This document shows, piece by piece, positions 1-8,967 of a stretch of DNA of 64,000 nt. The position numbers were made by a program, and so were the translations under genes. The DNA is from Rhodobacter sp. TJ_12 (GTDB lineage Bacteria > Pseudomonadota > Alphaproteobacteria > Rhodobacterales > Rhodobacteraceae), in NCBI RefSeq assembly GCF_020023995.1, contig NZ_NRRD01000013.1:29572-93571 (forward strand). Reading direction: 5' to 3'. Numbering within the stretch: position 1 is the first letter of the stretch; each line of letters begins with the position of its first letter. Under the pieces are notes generated by a model. The model made no database searches. It was not told where the DNA came from and saw only the letters and a list, made by a program, of their open reading frames with translations.

Positions 1-742
1 AGACTTCTTTCGTCGGGAATTCCAGAGCCTCTTTTAGAATATTTCTAATTTGCGCGACCCCATCCCATCGCCCTTGGGCCAAATCCGCCGCCGCAGCCTG
101 CGCTGCAGCGCCAAAACCCGCAATTCCTATGAGATTTTCGGTGCCTGCCCGGCGCCCCATCTCTTGACCACCGCCGCGCAACTGCGCTGCAATTTCCGTG
201 CCACGCTTCACCACCAAAGCGCCGATTCCCTTGGGTCCGCCCAATTTATGGGCGGAAATGAAACCGCAAGTGATGCCCAGCCAGTTGAAGGCAAAGGGAA
301 TCTTGCCAAAGCCTTGGGTCAGATCCGCCGCCCAAAGCCCGTCGGGCAGGTTTTGCACCACGCCGGTTTCGGAATTGGCCAGTTGCAACGTGGCGCGCGC
401 GGGGTCCGAAACCGTCACCCGCCCCCAGCCATCGACCGGTAGCGAATTGTCGCACCAAGCCGCAACCGCATCATGTTCGACAGGGGCACAGGCGACCGCG
501 CGCCCGGCCAGCGCCAACGCCGCAGCCTCGGTCGCGCCAGAGGTAAAAATGATATCCGCCCCGTCGGCCCCCAAAGCGGCGGCGATCTGCGCGCGGGCCG
601 TTTCAATCGCCGCTTTCGCCGCGCGCCCTTCGGCATGCACCGAGGACGGGTTGCCGGTGATTTCCATCGCCTGCACCATGGCCGCGCGCGCCTCGGCCCG
701 CAGCGGTGTGGTGGCATTCCAATCCAGATAAAGTCGTGTCAT
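1..742 (-). CDS. iscS: Cysteine desulfurase (aminotransferase class V), cut by the window edge
   Basis: Leftward reading frame open from an ATG at 742 to the first base, giving 247 residues of a protein that normally has about 350-400. It starts MTRLYLDWNATTPL, the usual beginning of NifS/IscS desulfurases, and carries the PLP-lysine motif SAHKLGGPKG (K166) and the GRRAGTEN segment. These enzymes take sulfur from cysteine for Fe-S clusters. The catalytic cysteine loop would lie beyond the window. It follows iscR by 81 bp on the same strand, so the pair is probably the head of an isc/suf operon running off the left edge. IscS rather than SufS is inferred from the iscR neighbour; confidence in the family is high, in the symbol moderate. 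Confidence 0.88.
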   Translation of the reverse strand, partial: MTRLYLDWNATTPLRAEARAAMVQAMEITGNPSSVHAEGRAAKAAIETARAQIAAALGADGADIIFTSGATEAAALALAGRAVACAPVEHDAVAAWCDNSLPVDGWGRVTVSDPARATLQLANSETGVVQNLPDGLWAADLTQGFGKIPFAFNWLGITCGFISAHKLGGPKGIGALVVKRGTEIAAQLRGGGQEMGRRAGTENLIGIAGFGAAAQAAAADLAQGRWDGVAQIRNILKEALEFPTKEV

Positions 743-823
743 CGCACCCGCTGGCGCCCGCCCGGCGCATCAAGGACCTTTCTCTCCTTGTCCGAGAAAT
801 CGCTTACGGTTGCAACCGGGCTG

Positions 824-1282
824 TCACTCGTCCACGACCGAGAACAGGTTGGGCACCGCCGGACAGGGTTTGAGCGTGTTTTTCACCACATCTTCCAGCG
901 TGGTTTGATGCAAAAACACAAAGACCTGCGCCGAAAGGCTTTCCCAAAGCCGGTTCGCCAAAGACTGCGCGCGCGAGCCGGAAATCCCGCCCGAGGCCCC
1001 TGCCCCCACATGCAAAGCGGACACCGTTTCATCCACCGCCTCGAACACCTCGGATATGCGGATATCAACGGGCTCTTTGGCCAGCTTGTAGCCGCCCCCC
1101 GGCCCCCGCACCGAGGCCACAAGCCCCGCGCGCCGCAACCGCACGAACAACTGTTCCAGATAGGGCAGCGAAATATCCTGCCGCTTCGAGATTTCTGCCA
1201 AAGAGGTGCGTTGCCCCGGCCCGATCGTTGCCAGATCGACCAGCGCGACCATCGCGTAACGTCCTTTGGTGGACAGTTTCAT
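824..1282 (-). CDS. iscR: Rrf2-family Fe-S regulator IscR, single-cysteine type
   Basis: 152-residue Rrf2 protein beginning MKLSTKGRYAMVALVDLA, with the winged helix at about residues 1-65 (LPYLEQLFVRLRRAGLVASVRGPGGGY, written here as one motif block of the family). Start chosen at the ATG at 1282, preceded by a purine-rich GGGAGGAACGG; an upstream in-frame ATG would add an unlike tail. The classical IscR holds a 2Fe-2S cluster with three cysteines near residues 92-104. Here that stretch reads HVGAGASGGISGSRAQ and has none; the only cysteine is C140. This is the pattern reported for Rhodobacter sphaeroides IscR. Likely represses its own operon with the downstream desulfurase when clusters are plentiful. 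Confidence 0.93.
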   Translation of the reverse strand: MKLSTKGRYAMVALVDLATIGPGQRTSLAEISKRQDISLPYLEQLFVRLRRAGLVASVRGPGGGYKLAKEPVDIRISEVFEAVDETVSALHVGAGASGGISGSRAQSLANRLWESLSAQVFVFLHQTTLEDVVKNTLKPCPAVPNLFSVVDE

Positions 1283-1528
1283 CCGTTCCTCCCGGCCCAG
1301 CCGATGGCTTGACTTGCCCCCCACTGTAAACGGGCCACAGTCGCACGACACAACGCAGGCGCGAACGCGCAGGCATTGACGGCGCGCCCCGGGCCGCTTA
1401 ACTCGGGGTCATCCGAAACCCGGCATTGTGCCGGGGCGTTTTCGTCCTAGGGTCTTGGGCTTTCAGCGTCAAGCTGGCGCGAGGCCGCAACCCGGGGGCC
1501 GAAACGGCAGAAGCCCAAGCGAGTGAGC

Positions 1529-2188
1529 ATGCCCGAAGTCATTTTTCCCGGTCCCGAAGGTCGCCTTGAAGGTCGCTACCACCCGCAGCCTGCCCCCGAT
1601 GCGCCGATCGCGATTTTTCTGCATCCCGATCCGCAATATGGCGGCACGATGAACAACCGCGTTGTTTACAACCTGCATTACGCCTTTCACAAAATGGGCT
1701 TCACGGTGCTGCGGTTCAACTTCCGCGGCGTGGGGCGCAGCCAAGGCGAATACGATCAAGGTGTGGGCGAATTGTCCGATGCGGCCTCGGCGCTGGATTA
1801 CCTGCAAGCGATGAACCCTAATTCCAAGCATTGCTGGGTGGCGGGCTTTTCCTTTGGCGCGTGGATCGGCATGCAGCTTTTGATGCGCCGCCCCGAGATC
1901 ACTGGCTTCATCTCGGTCGCGCCGCCCGCCAATATGTATGACTTTTCGTTCTTGGCGCCCTGCCCCTCGTCAGGGTTGATCATCAACGGCACCGCCGACC
2001 GGATCGCGCCGCCCAAAGACACGCATACGCTGGTGGGCAAATTGCGCGAGCAAAAGGGCATCACCATCACCCATGAAGAAATCGAAGGCGCCGATCACTT
2101 CTTCAAGGATGACGAGGCGCATATGAAACCGATGATCGAGACGGTGCAGGCTTATGTGAAACGCCGCCTGACCGAGGGATCGCGCTAA
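1529..2188 (+). CDS. Alpha/beta hydrolase
   Basis: 219 residues with an alpha/beta-hydrolase layout: nucleophile elbow GFSFGA (S108), probable acid D157 in NGTADRIAP and H190 in GADHFF. The N-terminal region contains the HPDPQYGGTMNN and FNFRGVGRS motifs typical of the short hydrolases related to dienelactone hydrolase that occur next to proteobacterial housekeeping genes. The substrate is unknown. Start taken at ATG 1529; a GTG six bases earlier is also possible. It is divergent from iscR across about 245 bp, and the next gene follows after one base, so it probably heads a three-gene operon with 2190-2417 and 2414-3010. Confidence 0.85.
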   Translation: MPEVIFPGPEGRLEGRYHPQPAPDAPIAIFLHPDPQYGGTMNNRVVYNLHYAFHKMGFTVLRFNFRGVGRSQGEYDQGVGELSDAASALDYLQAMNPNSKHCWVAGFSFGAWIGMQLLMRRPEITGFISVAPPANMYDFSFLAPCPSSGLIINGTADRIAPPKDTHTLVGKLREQKGITITHEEIEGADHFFKDDEAHMKPMIETVQAYVKRRLTEGSR

Positions 2189-2189
2189 G

Positions 2190-2417
2190 ATGGCGCTGCT
2201 CGATGAACTGGCCGAGGCGCTTGCCACCGAGGTGATGGAGGCCCAAAAGGAACTGGGCCCCAAAGCCGACCGGCTGTTCATGGAGGTGGGCAATCACATC
2301 GGCACCTCGTCGCCTTCGTTCCAAGAGGCCTTCATGACCGCGTGCCGGTTGCATATGGCGGCCGACCGCGGGCGCGAGTTTTTCGAGGCGCGCCTGAAGG
2401 CGCTGAAAGAGACATGA
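2190..2417 (+). CDS. Small conserved-looking hypothetical protein
   Basis: 75 residues, ATG at 2190, one base after the hydrolase stop and overlapping the next start by ATGA. The sequence is mostly predicted helix (LLDELAEALATEVMEAQKEL then FQEAFMTACRLHMAA), acidic at the N end, with no signal peptide, membrane segment or metal motif. I do not recognise the family. Its tight packing between a hydrolase and an HD phosphohydrolase argues that it is translated and co-expressed with them. Confidence 0.7.
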   Translation: MALLDELAEALATEVMEAQKELGPKADRLFMEVGNHIGTSSPSFQEAFMTACRLHMAADRGREFFEARLKALKET

Positions 2418-3010
2418 GCGACCGGCTCGCGCAGCAATTCGCGTTCCTGCGGGAAGTCGAAAAGCTCAAATCGGTGACCCGCGCGACCCCGATCCATGAT
2501 GCCTCGCGCCCCGAAAATTCCGCCGAACATAGCTGGACGCTGGCGCTTTACGCGCTGGTGCTGGCGGATCAAGCAGACCCCGGCGTCGATGCGCTCCGCG
2601 CGGTCAAGATGCTGCTCATCCACGACATTGTCGAAATTGACGTGGGCGATGTGCCGATCCATTCGGCAGGCGGCACCGCGCATAGCTCCGCCGATATTCA
2701 AGCCACCGAACTTGCCGCGGCCAAGCGCATTTTTGGCCTTCTTCCCAAAGACATGGCAGACGAATTTCAAGAACTTTGGGAAGAGTTTGAAGCGGCCGAA
2801 ACCCCGACCGCGATCTATGCCAAATCGCTCGACCGGGCGCAGCCGGTGCTGCTCAACCACCAGTCGGGTGGCGGCTCGTGGATCGATTATGATGTGACAT
2901 GGGACCAGCTAGAGACCCGCGTCGGCTCCAAAATCGCGCGGGGTTTGCCGGGGGTGTGGGATTGGATCAAAGCCCGCATCCGGCCTTGGTTCGCGGATCG
3001 CGGCCTGTAA
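2414..3010 (+). CDS. HD-domain phosphohydrolase (YfbR/HDDC2-like 5'-nucleotidase)
   Basis: 198 residues from the ATG at 2414, chosen because it overlaps the preceding stop (ATGA) and removes an unlike 24-residue extension. Motifs of the HDDC2/YfbR group: ENSAEHSW (H39), LLIHDIVEIDVGD (H70-D71, E74) and a C-terminal aspartate in YAKSLDRAQP. Family members are divalent-metal 5'-deoxynucleotidases acting on (deoxy)nucleoside monophosphates. The substrate here is inferred only. Last gene of the small operon; 86 bp separate it from icd. Confidence 0.86.
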   Translation: MSDRLAQQFAFLREVEKLKSVTRATPIHDASRPENSAEHSWTLALYALVLADQADPGVDALRAVKMLLIHDIVEIDVGDVPIHSAGGTAHSSADIQATELAAAKRIFGLLPKDMADEFQELWEEFEAAETPTAIYAKSLDRAQPVLLNHQSGGGSWIDYDVTWDQLETRVGSKIARGLPGVWDWIKARIRPWFADRGL

Positions 3011-3096
3011 CCGGTATACAACCGCATACAAGACTAGCCAAGCCATCCAGAAGCGGTTAAAAGACGGGCAACGAGTCACCAACCCGTGAGGCCCTT

Positions 3097-4311
3097 ATGA
3101 CCAAGATCAAGGTAGACAATCCCATCGTCGAGATGGACGGCGACGAGATGACCCGGATCATCTGGGATTTCATCAAGAAGAAACTGATCCTGCCCTATCT
3201 CGATGTCGATCTGCTCTACTATGATCTGGGCATCGAAGAGCGTGACCGCACCAACGACCAAATCACCATCGATTCCGCGATGAAGACGAAAGAGGTTGGC
3301 GTTGCGGTGAAATGCGCCACCATCACGCCCGACGAAGCCCGTGTGGAAGAGTTTGGCCTCAAGCAAATGTGGCGCTCGCCCAACGGCACGATCCGCAACA
3401 TCCTTGGCGGCGTGATCTTCCGCGAGCCGATCATCTGCAAAAACGTGCCGCGCCTTGTGCCGGGCTGGACCCAGCCGATTGTTGTGGGCCGTCACGCCTT
3501 TGGCGACCAATATCGCGCCACCGACTTCCTGTTCCCGGGCAAAGGCAAGCTGACGATGAAATTCGTTGGCGAAGATGGCACGGTGATCGAGCGCGACGTG
3601 TTCGACGCGCCCGCCGCCGGTGTGGCGATGGGCATGTATAACCTCGATCAGTCGATCATCGATTTCGCCCGGTCGTCGATGAACTATGGCCTGCTGAAGG
3701 GTTGGCCGGTGTACCTCTCGACCAAGAACACCATCCTCAAAGCCTATGATGGCCGCTTCAAAGACCTGTTCCAAAAGGTCTATGAAGAAGAGTTCGAGGC
3801 CGAGTTCAAAAAAGCCGGTATCCATTACGAGCACCGCCTGATTGATGACATGGTGGCCTCGGCGCTGAAATGGTCGGGTGGCTATATCTGGGCGTGCAAA
3901 AACTACGATGGCGACGTGCAATCCGACACCGTGGCGCAGGGCTTTGGCTCGCTTGGCCTGATGACCTCGGTGCTGATGACGCCCGATGGGAAAACCGTCG
4001 AGGCCGAAGCCGCGCACGGCACCGTGACCCGCCACTACCGCCAGCACCAGGCCGGCAAGGAAACCTCGACCAACTCGATCGCCTCGATCTTTGCCTGGAC
4101 CGGCGGTCTGAAGCATCGCGCGAAACTGGATGGCAACGAGCAACTGGCGAATTTCGCGCAAACGCTGGAAAAAGTCTGCGTGCAGACCGTCGAAGACGGG
4201 TTCATGACCAAAGACCTCGCGCTTTTGGTGGGCCCCGATCAGAAATGGCTCACCACGATGGGCTATCTTGAAAAGGTCGACGAATATCTGAACAAGGCGC
4301 TGGCGGGCTAA
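3097..4311 (+). CDS. icd: NADP-dependent isocitrate dehydrogenase
   Basis: 404 residues, the length of the homodimeric eukaryote-like NADP enzymes common in alphaproteobacteria, not the E. coli type. Visible motifs: [13 protein letters not shown] at the start, the substrate loop [11 protein letters not shown], the metal/catalytic region [12 protein letters not shown], and the NADP-binding [14 protein letters not shown]. It oxidises isocitrate to 2-oxoglutarate and CO2 in the TCA cycle, producing NADPH. It stands alone with its own upstream gap (3011-3096) and a strong terminator right after the stop. Confidence 0.97.
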   Translation: MTKIKVDNPIVEMDGDEMTRIIWDFIKKKLILPYLDVDLLYYDLGIEERDRTNDQITIDSAMKTKEVGVAVKCATITPDEARVEEFGLKQMWRSPNGTIRNILGGVIFREPIICKNVPRLVPGWTQPIVVGRHAFGDQYRATDFLFPGKGKLTMKFVGEDGTVIERDVFDAPAAGVAMGMYNLDQSIIDFARSSMNYGLLKGWPVYLSTKNTILKAYDGRFKDLFQKVYEEEFEAEFKKAGIHYEHRLIDDMVASALKWSGGYIWACKNYDGDVQSDTVAQGFGSLGLMTSVLMTPDGKTVEAEAAHGTVTRHYRQHQAGKETSTNSIASIFAWTGGLKHRAKLDGNEQLANFAQTLEKVCVQTVEDGFMTKDLALLVGPDQKWLTTMGYLEKVDEYLNKALAG

Positions 4312-4333
4312 GCTGCCCCGCGCGCACCTGTCG

Positions 4334-4360
4334 AAAGGGCCGGGATTTCCCGGCCCTTTT
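4334..4360 (+). terminator. Rho-independent terminator after icd
   Basis: Perfect 11-bp stem AAAGGGCCGGG / CCCGGCCCTTT around a four-base loop ATTT, ending in a T run, 22 bp after the icd stop. The A/T ends make it usable in both directions, which also suits the convergent gene at 4382. Confidence 0.88.
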
Positions 4361-4381
4361 CAATTTGTTAGAGGCAGAACC

Positions 4382-4618
4382 TCACCAGCCGAAATGGCTC
4401 CAATGCGGCATCGGCGGTGAATGCCCCCGCGGCGGCAAGCCAATGTCGCGCCGCATATGATCATCAAGCTCGGCGAATTGTTCTGCCAAGGGCGGGCGCA
4501 TGCGTGGCCGCACCAAGGCCGCCAAGGCAGCCAACATCACCCGCCGCGCGCCATGCAGCGCGATCAGCGTTTCAAGATGGAGATGGAGCGCAAGCTCCGG
4601 ATCATCGGTCCGTGTCAT
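4382..4618 (-). CDS. DUF1127-like small protein
   Basis: 78 residues read leftward from ATG 4618. The C-terminal half has the DUF1127-type core LAEQFAELDDHMRRDIGL, close to LDARMRRDIGL in the protein at 14838-15068; both end in a short proline- and histidine-containing tail finishing with an aromatic residue. The N-terminal half is leucine/alanine-rich helix. DUF1127 proteins are small, arginine-rich and in some alphaproteobacteria bind RNA. Convergent with icd and sharing its terminator. Assignment is by motif only. Confidence 0.65.
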   Translation of the reverse strand: MTRTDDPELALHLHLETLIALHGARRVMLAALAALVRPRMRPPLAEQFAELDDHMRRDIGLPPRGHSPPMPHWSHFGW

Positions 4619-5017
4619 CGCTTTCCCGGTCGAAACCGGCCTCTGGTTGGGGATAGAACAGACCGGACCCGGCCAAGGGGCCTGCGCGGCGCGCGGGAAA
4701 CTGGGGAAGATCCGGTCAAAGGTCAGACGAATGGTGCAAGCGCACCGGGGTTCTTGCGGGATTACGCGCGGGTCGTCGCGCGCTTGCCTGCTGGGGCCGC
4801 AACGGCCGCCGAAGTCTGGAACCCACCGGTTCGGAGAGTGGTCGCGATGGTCATCATGATCCGCCCTCCTGTCTGAAAATTGCCGGATGTGGGCAGAATG
4901 CACGGCGCCCCGAGTCGTGCCAGAAAAATGAGCACACACCCGGCGCAGCGTCGTCAAGGCGTGGCCCAGCCGCCACAGGCCCTTGCCCGGCCCCCAAACC
5001 CGTGCCAGAAGCCCGCC
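4619..5017. other. 399-bp divergent intergenic region, no gene seen
   Basis: Lies between the leftward DUF1127-like gene and the rightward YitT gene, so it should hold both promoters. I see no convincing -35/-10 pair, terminator, riboswitch or small ORF with a ribosome-binding site. The only local symmetry is the short palindrome ATCATGAT near 4853-4860. Reading frames cross it on both strands but look like extensions of the flanking genes without protein character. Confidence 0.5.
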
Positions 5018-5632
5018 ATGACCGAGATCATCAATGAAAACCCCGCCCGCCATTCCCTGCTTGATGATGTGCAGGGCCTTGCCTATGGCACGACCATGGC
5101 CGCCTTCGGCATCGTGCTGCTAACCCATCTGGGGCTTGTAACGGGGCAAATGGCGGGGCTGTCGGTCTTGATTTCCTATGCGACGGGCTGGGGCTTCGGG
5201 CCGGTGTTTTTTGTTCTGAACCTGCCGTTTTACTGGTTTGGCTACAAACGCATGGGGCTGGTGTTCGTGCTGAAAACCTTTGCTGCCGTCGCGATCTTGT
5301 CGCTGATCGCGGCCTATCTGCCCGATTACATCAGCTTTGCCAATGTGAACCCGATTGTCGGCGCGGTGATCTTTGGGCTGATGACGGGCTCTGCGCTGCT
5401 GGCGCTGTTTCGGCATGGGGCCAGCCTTGGCGGGGTTGGCATCATGGCATTGTATCTGCAAGATAAAACCGGCTTCCGCGCGGGCTGGACGCAGCTTTTG
5501 TTCGACGCTTGCGTGTTTGCCCTCGCCTTTACCTTGCGCGAATGGGATCTGGTGGTGATCTCGGCGCTTGGGGCGCTGGTGGTCAATCTGGTGATCGGGC
5601 TTAACCACCGGCGCGACCGGTATATCGCCTGA
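5018..5632 (+). CDS. YitT-family membrane protein, first of a tandem pair
   Basis: 204 residues from ATG 5018. It has about six hydrophobic segments and the YitT (DUF161) signatures HSLLDDVQGLAYGTTMAAFG at the N end, LISYATGWGFGPVFF and FRHGASLGGVGIMALYLQ in the middle. It lacks the soluble C-terminal domain found in many Firmicute YitT proteins. Function of the family is not established; membrane transport or sensing is assumed. It ends in NHRRDRYIA, almost the same as the NHRRDWYIVS end of the next gene. Confidence 0.85.
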   Translation: MTEIINENPARHSLLDDVQGLAYGTTMAAFGIVLLTHLGLVTGQMAGLSVLISYATGWGFGPVFFVLNLPFYWFGYKRMGLVFVLKTFAAVAILSLIAAYLPDYISFANVNPIVGAVIFGLMTGSALLALFRHGASLGGVGIMALYLQDKTGFRAGWTQLLFDACVFALAFTLREWDLVVISALGALVVNLVIGLNHRRDRYIA

Positions 5633-5708
5633 CTTTGCGCGCAGCTTCGCGCCCGTCCCGGCTGCAATCGGATTTGACGCGACAACCTGTCTGACCTATA
5701 TTTAGGTC

Positions 5709-6317
5709 ATGGAAGCTGACACATCTCGCCGTTACACCTTTTTCGAGGATATCCAAGGCCTCGTGATCGGCTCGGCCCAGGCGGCCTTGGGCATTCATCT
5801 TCTGCGCGCGGCGGGGCTTGTCACCGGCGGCACGGCGGGCATGGCGCTGATCTTGTCTTACGCGACGGGGTGGAATTTCTCGGCGCTGTTCTTTGGGCTG
5901 AACATCCCCTTTTTCGCGCTGGCATGGTGGGCGCGCGGGCCGATCTTTTGCGTCAAATCCTTGGCCACGGTCACGCTGGTTTCGGTCATGGCCGAAGCGC
6001 TTAAACCCTTGGTCGTGCTGCAAAGCATCCATCCGGCGGCGGCGGCGCTGTTGTTTGGCGCCGCGGCGGGGGTGGGGCTTTTGGGCCTGTTTCGGCATTC
6101 GGGGTCTTTGGGCGGGGTCTCGATTGTCGCGCTGATCTTGCAAGACAAGCTGGGCTGGCGCGCGGGCTGGGTGCAACTGGCCCATGATCTGGCCCTATTT
6201 GCGATTGCTGCTTGGCTGTTGCCGCTTGACCGGGTGGGCTGGTCGCTTTTGGGGGCACTGGTTTTGAACTTCGTCATTGCCTTCAACCACCGTCGCGACT
6301 GGTATATCGTGTCGTGA
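5709..6317 (+). CDS. YitT-family membrane protein, second of a tandem pair
   Basis: 202 residues, clearly paralogous to the protein at 5018-5632: FEDIQGLVIGSAQAALG, ILSYATGWNFSALFF, FRHSGSLGGVSIVALILQDK and the closing NHRRDWYI line up in order. Six hydrophobic segments, no signal peptide, no soluble tail. The 76-bp gap to the first copy and the one-base overlap with the SMR gene suggest co-transcription of the three membrane proteins. Role unknown. Confidence 0.85.
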   Translation: MEADTSRRYTFFEDIQGLVIGSAQAALGIHLLRAAGLVTGGTAGMALILSYATGWNFSALFFGLNIPFFALAWWARGPIFCVKSLATVTLVSVMAEALKPLVVLQSIHPAAAALLFGAAAGVGLLGLFRHSGSLGGVSIVALILQDKLGWRAGWVQLAHDLALFAIAAWLLPLDRVGWSLLGALVLNFVIAFNHRRDWYIVS

Positions 6318-6649
6318 TGAAAACCTATCTGTTCCTTTTGATCGCCGTGGTGTTCGAAACCTTCGGCTCCACCTGCCTGCAAGCCTCGCAGCAATTCACC
6401 CGGTTTTGGCCCAGCCTTGGGGTGATTGCGGGCTTTGGCGCGGCCTTTTGGTTCTTTACGCTGGTGTTGCGCGATTTGCCGCTGGGCATCACCTATGCGC
6501 TTTGGTCGGGCGTTGGTATGGTGCTGATTGCACTGTCGGGCTGGCTGATCTTTGGGCAAAAGCTTGATCTGGCGGCCCTTCTTGGCATTTCCCTGATCAT
6601 TGCGGGGATTGCTGTCATCAACCTGTTTTCATCGGCAGGGCATTCGTAA
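6317..6649 (+). CDS. Small multidrug resistance (SMR) family transporter
   Basis: 110 residues from ATG 6317, overlapping the preceding stop by one base (TGATG); a GTG one codon earlier is possible. Four hydrophobic segments. The essential membrane glutamate of SMR pumps is present as E13 in LIAVVFETFGSTCLQAS, and the second-helix region reads DLPLGITYALWSGVGMV as in the EmrE/QacE/SugE group. These are dimeric proton-coupled exporters of cationic compounds or guanidinium. Which substrate cannot be told. Confidence 0.88.
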   Translation: MKTYLFLLIAVVFETFGSTCLQASQQFTRFWPSLGVIAGFGAAFWFFTLVLRDLPLGITYALWSGVGMVLIALSGWLIFGQKLDLAALLGISLIIAGIAVINLFSSAGHS

Positions 6650-6718
6650 CGCGCTTATTGCTGGCCAAACGGGTGCTTTTCGCTTATGCGGCACTCAAAT
6701 CTCGAACAGGCGGACCCC

Positions 6719-8539
6719 ATGGACCTTCGCAACATTGCGATTATTGCACACGTCGACCACGGCAAGACCACTCTTGTCGACAAGCTCCTGAGCCAATCAG
6801 GCGCTTTCCGTGAAAACCAAGCTGTCGCCGAACGGGCGATGGACAGCAACGATATCGAACGCGAACGCGGTATCACCATTTTGGCCAAATGCACCTCGGT
6901 CGAATGGAAAGGCACGCGCATCAATATCGTCGACACCCCCGGCCACGCCGATTTCGGCGGCGAGGTGGAGCGCATCCTAAGCATGGTGGATGGTGTCTGC
7001 CTGCTGGTCGATGCTGCCGAAGGCCCGATGCCGCAAACCAAGTTTGTGACCTCCAAGGCGCTGGCGCTGGGGCTCAAGCCCATCGTCGTGCTGAACAAGG
7101 TCGACAAACCCGCGGCAGACCCGGAAAACGCGCTGAACGAGGTGTTCGACCTCTTTGCCAACCTTGGCGCCAGCGACGAGCAGCTTGATTTCCCGCATGT
7201 CTATGCCTCGGGGATCGGCGGCTGGGCCGATCTGGAGCTGGATGGCCCGCGCCAAGACCTGTCGGCGCTGTTCGACCTGATCTTGAAACATGTCGAGCCG
7301 CCGAAACAGGAATTCCGCGCCGATGAGCCGTTCCAGATGCTGGCGACAACGCTTTCGGCCGATCCGTTCATTGGCCGCATCCTGACCGGCCGCGTCGAAG
7401 CGGGCCGGCTTAAGGTGGGCGATAGCCTCAAGGCGCTGTCGCGCACCGGCGAGCGGGTGGAACAATTCCGCTGCACCAAAATTCTGGCCTTCCGCGGCCT
7501 GACGCAGCAGCCCATCGATGTGGCCGAAGCGGGCGATATTGTGACCGTGGCGGGCATGACCAAGGCGACCGTGGCCGATACGCTGTGCGCGCTGGAAATC
7601 GATGCGCCGATCCCGGCCCAGCCGATTGACCCGCCGACGATCTCGGTCACCTTTGGCATCAATGACAGCCCCTTGGCCGGCAAAGACGGCAATAAGGTGC
7701 AATCGCGTGTGATCCGCGAACGCCTGATGAAAGAGGCCGAGACCAACGTCGCAATCCGCGTCGAAGACACGCCGGGCGGCGAGGCTTTCGTGGTCTCGGG
7801 CCGGGGCGAGCTTCAGATGGGCGTGCTGATCGAAAACATGCGCCGCGAAGGGTTCGAACTGTCGATCTCGCGCCCGCGCGTGATCTTCCGCGAAGAAGAA
7901 GGCGAGCGGCTGGAGCCGATCGAAGAGGTCATCGTCGATGTGGATGATGAATTCTCTGGCGCGGTGATCGAAAAGCTGACCGGGCCGCGCAAGGGCGATT
8001 TGGTTGAAATGCGCCCGGCGGGCCATGGCAAAACCCGGATCGTCGCCCATGTGCCCTCGCGCGGGCTGATCGGCTACCAAGGCGAGTTCATGACCGACAC
8101 GCGCGGCAACGGCGTGCTCAACCGCATCTTCCACGGCTGGGCCCCCTACAAGGGCCCGATTGCGGGCCGTCGCCAAGGCGTGCTGATCTCGATGGAGAAC
8201 GGCGTCTCGGTCGCCTATGCGCTGTGGAACCTTGAAGAACGCGGCAAGCTTTTCATCGGCGCGCAGGAACAGGTTTACACCGGCATGATCATTGGCGAGC
8301 ATTCGCGCGACAACGATCTGGAGGTGAACCCGCTCAAGGGCAAGAAGCTGACCAACGTGCGTGCGTCTGGCACCGATGAAGCGGTGCGGCTGACGCCCCC
8401 GGTGCGAATGAGCCTTGAAGAGGCGATCGCGTACATCGATGACGATGAACTGGTCGAAGTGACGCCGAAAATCGTGCGCCTGCGCAAGCGCTTCCTTGAC
8501 CCGCATGAGCGCAAGCGCGCCGCGCGTTCCGAAGGCTAA
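6719..8539 (+). CDS. typA: Ribosome-associated GTPase TypA/BipA
   Basis: 606 residues from ATG 6719 ([18 protein letters not shown]); an upstream in-frame ATG at 6686 would add 11 residues before the conserved start. G motifs are intact: [22 protein letters not shown] and NKVDK. The switch region has RERGITI. Later parts match the elongation-factor-like beta barrel and the TypA C-terminal domain ([15 protein letters not shown] segment [14 protein letters not shown]). TypA acts in 50S subunit assembly and stress or cold adaptation. Followed by a strong terminator. Confidence 0.96.
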   Translation: MDLRNIAIIAHVDHGKTTLVDKLLSQSGAFRENQAVAERAMDSNDIERERGITILAKCTSVEWKGTRINIVDTPGHADFGGEVERILSMVDGVCLLVDAAEGPMPQTKFVTSKALALGLKPIVVLNKVDKPAADPENALNEVFDLFANLGASDEQLDFPHVYASGIGGWADLELDGPRQDLSALFDLILKHVEPPKQEFRADEPFQMLATTLSADPFIGRILTGRVEAGRLKVGDSLKALSRTGERVEQFRCTKILAFRGLTQQPIDVAEAGDIVTVAGMTKATVADTLCALEIDAPIPAQPIDPPTISVTFGINDSPLAGKDGNKVQSRVIRERLMKEAETNVAIRVEDTPGGEAFVVSGRGELQMGVLIENMRREGFELSISRPRVIFREEEGERLEPIEEVIVDVDDEFSGAVIEKLTGPRKGDLVEMRPAGHGKTRIVAHVPSRGLIGYQGEFMTDTRGNGVLNRIFHGWAPYKGPIAGRRQGVLISMENGVSVAYALWNLEERGKLFIGAQEQVYTGMIIGEHSRDNDLEVNPLKGKKLTNVRASGTDEAVRLTPPVRMSLEEAIAYIDDDELVEVTPKIVRLRKRFLDPHERKRAARSEG

Positions 8540-8576
8540 GCGGAAAGGGGCGCGGCCCCAGATTGCGAAACAGACA

Positions 8577-8609
8577 CAAAGGGCGCCCGTTTGCGGCGCC
8601 CTTTGTTTT
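8577..8609 (+). terminator. Rho-independent terminator after typA
   Basis: Perfect 11-bp stem CAAAGGGCGCC / GGCGCCCTTTG with a seven-base loop, followed by TTTT, 38 bp after the typA stop. It separates typA from the ArsR cassette. Confidence 0.9.
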
Positions 8610-8614
8610 GCGAA

Positions 8615-8630
8615 ATTGACCCGCGTCAAT
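8615..8630. promoter_or_regulatory. FNR-type palindrome upstream of the ArsR cassette
   Basis: Perfect dyad ATTGAC-CCGC-GTCAAT, matching the Crp/Fnr pattern TTGAY-N4-RTCAA used by FnrL in Rhodobacter. It lies 47 bp before the arsR-like start and just after the typA terminator. TTGACC could equally be a -35 element, so binding by FnrL is inference. Confidence 0.55.
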
Positions 8631-8646
8631 GCACGGCCTTCCGCAT

Positions 8647-8662
8647 ATGCGCTAAAGCGCAT
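8647..8662. promoter_or_regulatory. Palindrome next to the arsR ribosome-binding site, likely ArsR operator
   Basis: Perfect dyad ATGCGCT-AA-AGCGCAT. It abuts the AAGGAGG ribosome-binding site (8664-8670) of the ArsR-family gene, the position expected for autorepression. Confidence 0.6.
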
Positions 8663-8676
8663 GAAGGAGGTGCGCC

Positions 8677-8967
8677 ATGGTGTTGAGCGTTCTTGCCGCC
8701 CTTGCCGAGCCCACGCGGCTTGGCGCGATGCGGCTTTTGGCTGACGGATCAGAGCATTGCGTCTGTGAATTGATGCAAAAGGCGGGCGCGACGCAAAGCC
8801 GGATGTCGCGCCATATGCAGGTCTTGCGTCAAGCCGGGCTGGTGTTGGATCGGCGCGATGCGCAATGGGTCCGCTACCGGCGCAACCCGGACATGGCCCC
8901 CGAAATCGCCGCCGTGGTGGAGGCCGTTTTGGCCGCCGCCGCGCAACCCGAAAGGGAAGTCGCATGA
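8677..8967 (+). CDS. ArsR/SmtB-family metal-type repressor
   Basis: 96 residues, ATG 8677 with a good AAGGAGG site. Winged-helix ArsR fold: ALAEPTRLGAMRLL, then EHCVCELMQ in which C28 and C30 form the alpha-3 CxC metal/metalloid site of ArsR-type sensors, then the recognition helix ATQSRMSRHMQVLRQAGLV. Such proteins leave DNA on binding As(III), Sb(III) or similar. The stop overlaps the permease start by ATGA, so it heads a three-gene cassette and probably represses it through the palindrome at 8647. Confidence 0.9.
   Translation: MVLSVLAALAEPTRLGAMRLLADGSEHCVCELMQKAGATQSRMSRHMQVLRQAGLVLDRRDAQWVRYRRNPDMAPEIAAVVEAVLAAAAQPEREVA

Noticed and set aside
1283..1400. IscR or iron-responsive operator before iscR
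   Set aside because: No clear palindrome matching known IscR or Fur/Irr sites could be seen.
1419..1442. Hairpin CCCGGCA-TTG-TGCCGGG with TTTT nearby
   Set aside because: Looks like a terminator, but no upstream gene on the plus strand could use it, and the T run is interrupted.
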